64,000 nucleotides of DNA from Methanoflorens sp963701995. GTDB taxonomy: Archaea > Halobacteriota > Bog-38 > Methanoflorentales > Methanoflorentaceae. Below the pieces are notes generated by a model that worked only from the letters and a program-made list of their open reading frames with translations, was not told where the DNA came from and did not search any database. The translations under genes were made by a program, and so were the position numbers. Shown here piece after piece: positions 60,194-64,000 of this stretch (within the stretch, counting starts at the first letter, position 1; the number at the start of each line of letters is the position of its first letter). The DNA lies in NCBI GenBank assembly GCA_963701995.1, contig OY969693.1:62001-126000 (forward strand), in the 5' to 3' direction.

Positions 60194-61255
60194 ATGGATC
60201 GTGTGGAGTGGCCAAAGGTCTTCGTTATAATTCTCAATTGGAACGGCTGGGAAGATACGATAGAATGTTTGGAATCACTCTATGATATCTCGTACCCGAA
60301 CTATGACGTCGTCATTGTCGATAATAATTCACAGGATGATTCACTAGCAAGGATAAGAGCGTACGCCAGAGGCGATGTCGCAGACAAATCGGCTCCTCTC
60401 CCATACAACTGTCGAATCGAACCGCTACATGTCACAAATTACACGAGACATGAAGCCGAAGATATACAAGTAGCGACTCTATCCAAAAAACTGGCTGAAG
60501 AGAGTCGCAACAAAGCGTTTAACGGGTCGCTTGTCATTATCCAGAACGAACAGAACTTCGGTTATCCCGAAGGAAATAACATAGGGATGCGCTACGCATT
60601 AAAAGCATCTGCTGATTATGTGCTGCTCCTGAACAATGATACTGTCGTCGATAAGCATTTTCTTACGGAACTCGTACGCGCTGCAGATGCGGATGCCAGT
60701 ATAGGAGTGGTCGGCCCGAAAATATATCGGTACGACGCACCAAATGTCATTCAGTCAACAGGCGTGCGTATTGATTTTTGGACAGGACGATTAATAATCC
60801 TTAACAAGGGAAAAAGGGACGACGAGATCGAACATTTCACTGCGGATAAGCTTTTGCCTGCTGATGTTGTGGTAGGCGCGTGCTTTCTGATTAAACGAAA
60901 AGTAATTGAAGAGGTGGGAAAGCTTGATCCAACCTATTTTTGTTATGGTGAAGAGCTTGATTGGTGCGTGCGAATCAGCAAAGCTGGGTATAGAATCGTA
61001 TGCGACCTTAACAGTAAGATCTGGCACAAAAAAATGGCTTCGACTTCAAAAGTAAAACAATTTGCGGAATACTACCCTCACAGAAACTGGGTGATTAATG
61101 CAAGAAAGTATGCGCGAGTCCCGCAATTCATCTCGTTTTTGCTGTTGTACCCCGCTTACAGCATCCCGGGGCTTCTAAAAGCGCGTCAGTTCGGTCATAT
61201 CCGGTACTTCGTTCGAGGATTTATCGATGGACTGTTCACGCCGATAACATCTTAA
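60194..61255 (+). CDS. GT2-family glycosyltransferase
   Basis: This 353-residue GT-A enzyme has VFVIILNWNGWEDTIECLESL, VVIVDNNSQDD, then an insertion of about 60 residues (about 60-115) before NFGYPEGNNIGMRYAL, the metal motif LLNNDTVV, DVVVGACFLIKRKVIEEVGKLDPTYFCYGEELDWCVRISKAGY and a C-terminal hydrophobic region (FLLLYPAYSIPGLL). Base use is more A/T-rich than in the minus-strand glycosylation genes, which may mean separate acquisition. It runs opposite to the genes around it. Confidence 0.88.
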   Translation: MDRVEWPKVFVIILNWNGWEDTIECLESLYDISYPNYDVVIVDNNSQDDSLARIRAYARGDVADKSAPLPYNCRIEPLHVTNYTRHEAEDIQVATLSKKLAEESRNKAFNGSLVIIQNEQNFGYPEGNNIGMRYALKASADYVLLLNNDTVVDKHFLTELVRAADADASIGVVGPKIYRYDAPNVIQSTGVRIDFWTGRLIILNKGKRDDEIEHFTADKLLPADVVVGACFLIKRKVIEEVGKLDPTYFCYGEELDWCVRISKAGYRIVCDLNSKIWHKKMASTSKVKQFAEYYPHRNWVINARKYARVPQFISFLLLYPAYSIPGLLKARQFGHIRYFVRGFIDGLFTPITS

Positions 61256-61579
61256 CCTGCATTCTACGACGACGGTGAATCAGCTTGACGTTAACGGCGC
61301 ACGCTGGCCCGTCGAAAGATCAAGACAATGATCAACTACGCGAAAACAGAAAGGAGCACTGAGGATTCCGGCAGTGAAGCAACAAATCCAAAGAATCATC
61401 GAGTTTTTTCAAGTGATAAGGCGGTTCTGCAGGAGTGCTACCAAGCTTTGGACAGACTCAGCATTCGTGCTATAATGGTGCAGGGCGCGTCCACGACGAT
61501 CTTGAGGCGACCTAACTCATGCTTATGTGGGTCAATCTTTAACTTGCAGAGGTCTTAGCAAATTGTGGCGTTCAAAATG
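61256..61579. other. spacer between two convergent glycosyltransferases
   Basis: The 324 bases hold no gene I can support. A plus frame from 61328 to 61558 has no family character. Confidence 0.4.
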
Positions 61580-62671
61580 TCAGCTATGACGATTTACGAA
61601 TTCAATCAATCGCCGTGTGCTTTTCTCCCACGTGAACTCTGCGATTCGGTCTCTTCCTGCGAGCGCAATTTTGACTCGCAGCTCTTCGTCAGACAGGAGT
61701 CGAAGAACGTTGTTCACCAAGGATTCAAAATCATCGGGATCTGAAACCAAAGCAGTTTTTTCGTGCTCAGCATAATCGCGATTCCCCCCACAATCGGTTG
61801 TTGCAACGGCACATCCGCACGCCATCGCTTCAGCTGGCGGCAGGGCAAAGCCTTCAGCAGCGCTACTGCAAAGGTAAATCGATGCTGCGTTGTATATTTT
61901 GACAAGCTCGCTTTCATTTACAGAGCTGTAGTATTCACTCCACGAAGGGGGCGCCGCAGGTCGTCGTTCTCGGGGGCCAAAAAGGCTTGTTTCGAGGTTC
62001 GGGACGGCGTCCTTACACTTCAATAATACGGACAAGCCCAACTGAGATCGCTTATACTTGGTCGAAGAATACAACATGGCAACCCTTTTCGCTCGTCCGC
62101 GAATGCTGTTTATGACGCGAAAACGGTCGTGATCGATGGCATCAGGTATCACTTCAACATCTTCTTTGGGCACGTCCGCCTGTGTTACGAGTTCAGCTAG
62201 CCAGCTGGATATACAGATTTTCTTGAGCGGCAAGCGCCAAGTTTGCTCCAACTCATATTTGTCGCCAAGCCATGGAGGAAAATCCTGTACAAGATAGAAC
62301 TTCGCTCCTTTCTCGCTAGGACACTCATTTACGCTAGAAGCGGTGTGCCAAGCTGTGGCAAAAATAGCATCTGCGTTTGGAACGTAACGCGCTTCAAGAT
62401 CGGTTGCCTTCACCAGCTTCACGTCCCTGTGTAGACTGTACCAGCTGATCTTGGGTTTCCGACTTTTGTAAACGAGTCGCGCTCGGTGACGGTCTAGCCG
62501 CGAAAAAAGTGTGAGTGGGAAGTGATGAGAAGTAGACCTTCCGGGTTCCCACAGATAAACGATGGTCGCCGTATGCCCAGTGCGAACTAGGTGGTTGGCG
62601 TATTCGTAGATCACTTTGTACCCGCCTGTCGGATGGTTCCCATAGCCAGGCAGCACAAACGTGATCTTCAC
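61580..62671 (-). CDS. GT4-family glycosyltransferase
   Basis: From GTG 62671, preceded by GAGGTG, the 363-residue protein has KITFVLPGYGNHPTGGYKVIYEYANHLVRTGH, a middle with FYLVQDFPPWLGDKYELEQTW, and a donor domain with VAMLYSSTKYKRSQLGL, SLFGPRERRPAAPP, YNAASIYLCSSAAEGFALPPAEAMACGCAVATTDCGGNRDYAEHEKTALV, where the E-G-F-A-L-P-x2-E-A-M motif is the GT4 hallmark. It transfers a nucleotide-activated sugar; the acceptor is unknown. Two lysine/cysteine-rich stretches are normal for this group. Confidence 0.92.
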   Translation of the reverse strand: MKITFVLPGYGNHPTGGYKVIYEYANHLVRTGHTATIVYLWEPGRSTSHHFPLTLFSRLDRHRARLVYKSRKPKISWYSLHRDVKLVKATDLEARYVPNADAIFATAWHTASSVNECPSEKGAKFYLVQDFPPWLGDKYELEQTWRLPLKKICISSWLAELVTQADVPKEDVEVIPDAIDHDRFRVINSIRGRAKRVAMLYSSTKYKRSQLGLSVLLKCKDAVPNLETSLFGPRERRPAAPPSWSEYYSSVNESELVKIYNAASIYLCSSAAEGFALPPAEAMACGCAVATTDCGGNRDYAEHEKTALVSDPDDFESLVNNVLRLLSDEELRVKIALAGRDRIAEFTWEKSTRRLIEFVNRHS

Positions 62672-63613
62672 ATTAGCACCTCGATTACGCTGCGCATTGC
62701 AGCCTTCGTGCAAGAACTACGTGGTCAAGCGACACAAAAAGCGTGTCACGGAGCTCATTCTAGCCCATCATAATGTGGCGGAGCTCGTCTTTGTGGCCTT
62801 GTGCTGCAACAGCGACGTTCCGGATATTGGCTGCGCTCCGACACTTGCCATGGTCCGGTCATCATGATTCGTCCTCCTCCGTGTTTGCAGCCGGTATAGC
62901 AGACTTATGGTAGGGGCCGGCGTCTTAGAGGTGGCTCTTCCTACTGATCTCTTGAATAATAGGCGATTCATTCACTGGGACGCTGCGCGCCACGCGCCAC
63001 TGCTTTGTTCGGCCCCGGCGATCCTCGTCCTTATCGCGAAGGCCACGACTCAAAAGGATAATCGTATATTTAACCTTATTGTGAGCCAAAATCCGATTAA
63101 TACACGACGCTTCACGTGGGCGAGTTTTTTTGTCAAAGCTGACGGTGCGCACACTCAACGACTTAGTATTCGGAAACGAAGGCGTACAAGTTGCAGCAAA
63201 GCAGTTTCGGCACCCTTAGGTTGCAGTACTTGACTTAGCGTCCTTGTCGCTAACCCCCTTAACTCAGCGCGAGGACCGAGAACAGCAGCAAGCCGCCATG
63301 ACTGTGAACAAAAGATCCCGCGGATTGTCACTTTAGGCACGTGATAAGCTGCAAATATCCCAAGCAGTCCTGTCCAATTCATCGAGAAGAGCGGGAATAT
63401 GAGGAGAATTAGGATGCAAAAGATTAGCCTGCAAAAAAGGAAAGGGAAGCACCCTTTCAAACCGGGCAACGCTTCACGCCTTAACCCCCTATCAGGTTTA
63501 GAACAGCTAGTTTTGTCGCCTCTTGCGGATGGAAGCCCATATAACTCTGAAGTCCGTCCTATATTGCACGCACTTCATTAACGAACTTATGTGCGAACCA
63601 CAATTGCCAGATT
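62672..63613. other. long spacer, possible gene debris
   Basis: No complete gene is supported in 940 bases. On the minus strand a frame from 63469 to 63155 has a hydrophobic stretch (LIFCILILLIFPLFS, GLLGIFAAYHV) that could be the remains of a membrane protein. CGTATATTTAACC at about 63063 is TATA-like. A short plus frame before the flippase is not convincing. Confidence 0.4.
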
Positions 63614-64000
63614 ATGCGGTCGTTTAAATCTGCTATCGCACTGCCTAAAAAGGTCATCTTTGAGTCTCTTAAAGCCATAGAGGACGTAATTGTATCAACC
63701 TTTCCAGGAGTGGCAAGCTTACTAACCGGCGCTATAACGGCAGCGCTAATAGCCAGAGGCTTAGGACCGTTTGGAATGGGACAATACGCTCTCGTCATAA
63801 GCATCTCATCTTTTGCTGTTGGGTTATCTGATATGGGGATCGGACAAACTGCAATTCGCTACGCGTCGCGAGCTGCCTCACAAGGCGACGTCGAGGGACA
63901 GTTTGCAATTCTGCGCTGGACGTTTCGCCTGCGCATGCTGTTCGTCCTGGGTCTGTCTCTCGTTGTTTTTGTTTTGGCCCCCACGATAGCAGGCACAATA
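63614..64000 (+). CDS. polysaccharide flippase, Wzx/MATE-type (partial, N-terminal end)
   Basis: The frame from ATG 63614 is open through the last base and gives 129 residues. The first 25 are basic and amphipathic, then two to three membrane helices follow with STFPGVASLLTGAITAALIARGLGPFGMGQYALVISISSFAVGLSDMGIGQTAIRYASRAAS. Membrane-helix start plus the L-G-P-x-x-x-G-x-Y and D-x-G motifs are typical of oligosaccharide flippases (RfbX/Wzx, MOP superfamily) that move lipid-linked glycans across the membrane. The rest lies beyond the window. It fits the glycan locus. Confidence 0.85.
   Translation, partial: MRSFKSAIALPKKVIFESLKAIEDVIVSTFPGVASLLTGAITAALIARGLGPFGMGQYALVISISSFAVGLSDMGIGQTAIRYASRAASQGDVEGQFAILRWTFRLRMLFVLGLSLVVFVLAPTIAGTI

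Noticed and set aside
61328..61558. A 76-residue plus-strand frame between two glycosyltransferases.
   Set aside because: No ribosome site, no promoter at the right distance and no family-like sequence.
1..64000. CRISPR arrays, insertion sequences, integrases and rRNA genes.
   Set aside because: No direct-repeat array with regular spacers, no transposase or integrase motif and no rRNA sequence was found by reading; only the short repeats listed were seen.

Overview
The window is archaeal chromosome. Evidence: a proteasome-activating nucleotidase (PAN) divergent from an MBF1 homologue, a Bax1/XPB repair pair, archaeal-type PurA, a stand-alone GMP synthase B subunit, an archaetidylinositol-phosphate-type synthase, TATA-box promoters, and an uncoded CCA on tRNA-Glu(CTC). 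FilR1-domain (DUF1724) regulators, an F420-type flavodiiron protein, DUF2206/DUF1616 proteins and LarB point to a methanogen- or ANME-related euryarchaeon (Methanosarcinales / Syntrophoarchaeia neighbourhood). The exact lineage cannot be fixed from the sequence alone; no mcr or other methanogenesis operon is present.

1-18.6 kb: the tail of DNA topoisomerase I, then bax1-xpb, a nucleotidyltransferase, sua5-mbf1, and pan divergent from mbf1. A long minus-strand run follows: pyrG, guaA subunit B (frameshifted), argD, hisC, an AK6/Fap7-type kinase and a CDP-alcohol phosphotransferase. Next is a purA-trm112-DUF7524 operon divergent from fprA. Convergent with fprA is an operon of small unknown proteins (17.07-18.6 kb) ending in a degraded region.

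18.6-24.4 kb: a tandemly duplicated regulator-prenyltransferase module. Two paralogous HTH-FilR1 regulators are each followed by a UbiA-family gene. The first UbiA copy is a decayed pseudogene with stops, frameshifts and an insertion; the second is intact and carries C-terminal 16-residue repeats. Both regulator promoters have striking inverted repeats. Two membrane-protein genes follow.

24.4-47.7 kb: mostly housekeeping. Contents include a ThiF/MoeB-like E1 enzyme, hisI, a flavin reductase-like protein, hisS, larB, smc-scpA-scpB with a small coiled-coil protein upstream, aspS (frameshifted at a homopolymer), hisD, an AmrS-type radical SAM enzyme, an operon of Hsp20, a beta-rich protein and a SPASM-like radical SAM enzyme, a TatD-like hydrolase, a ferredoxin, a VTT-domain protein, a CMD protein, tRNA-Glu, a nitrilase-family protein, argB with archaeal ornithine cyclodeaminase, and a membrane protein.

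47.8-64 kb: a surface-glycan / protein-glycosylation locus. It holds GT2 and GT4 glycosyltransferases, a dolichyl-phosphate-sugar-synthase-like GT2, GDP-mannose 4,6-dehydratase, two large DUF2206 membrane proteins, a stand-alone DUF1616-type domain, and the start of a Wzx/MATE-type flippase at the right edge. Spacers here are long and probably hold gene debris.
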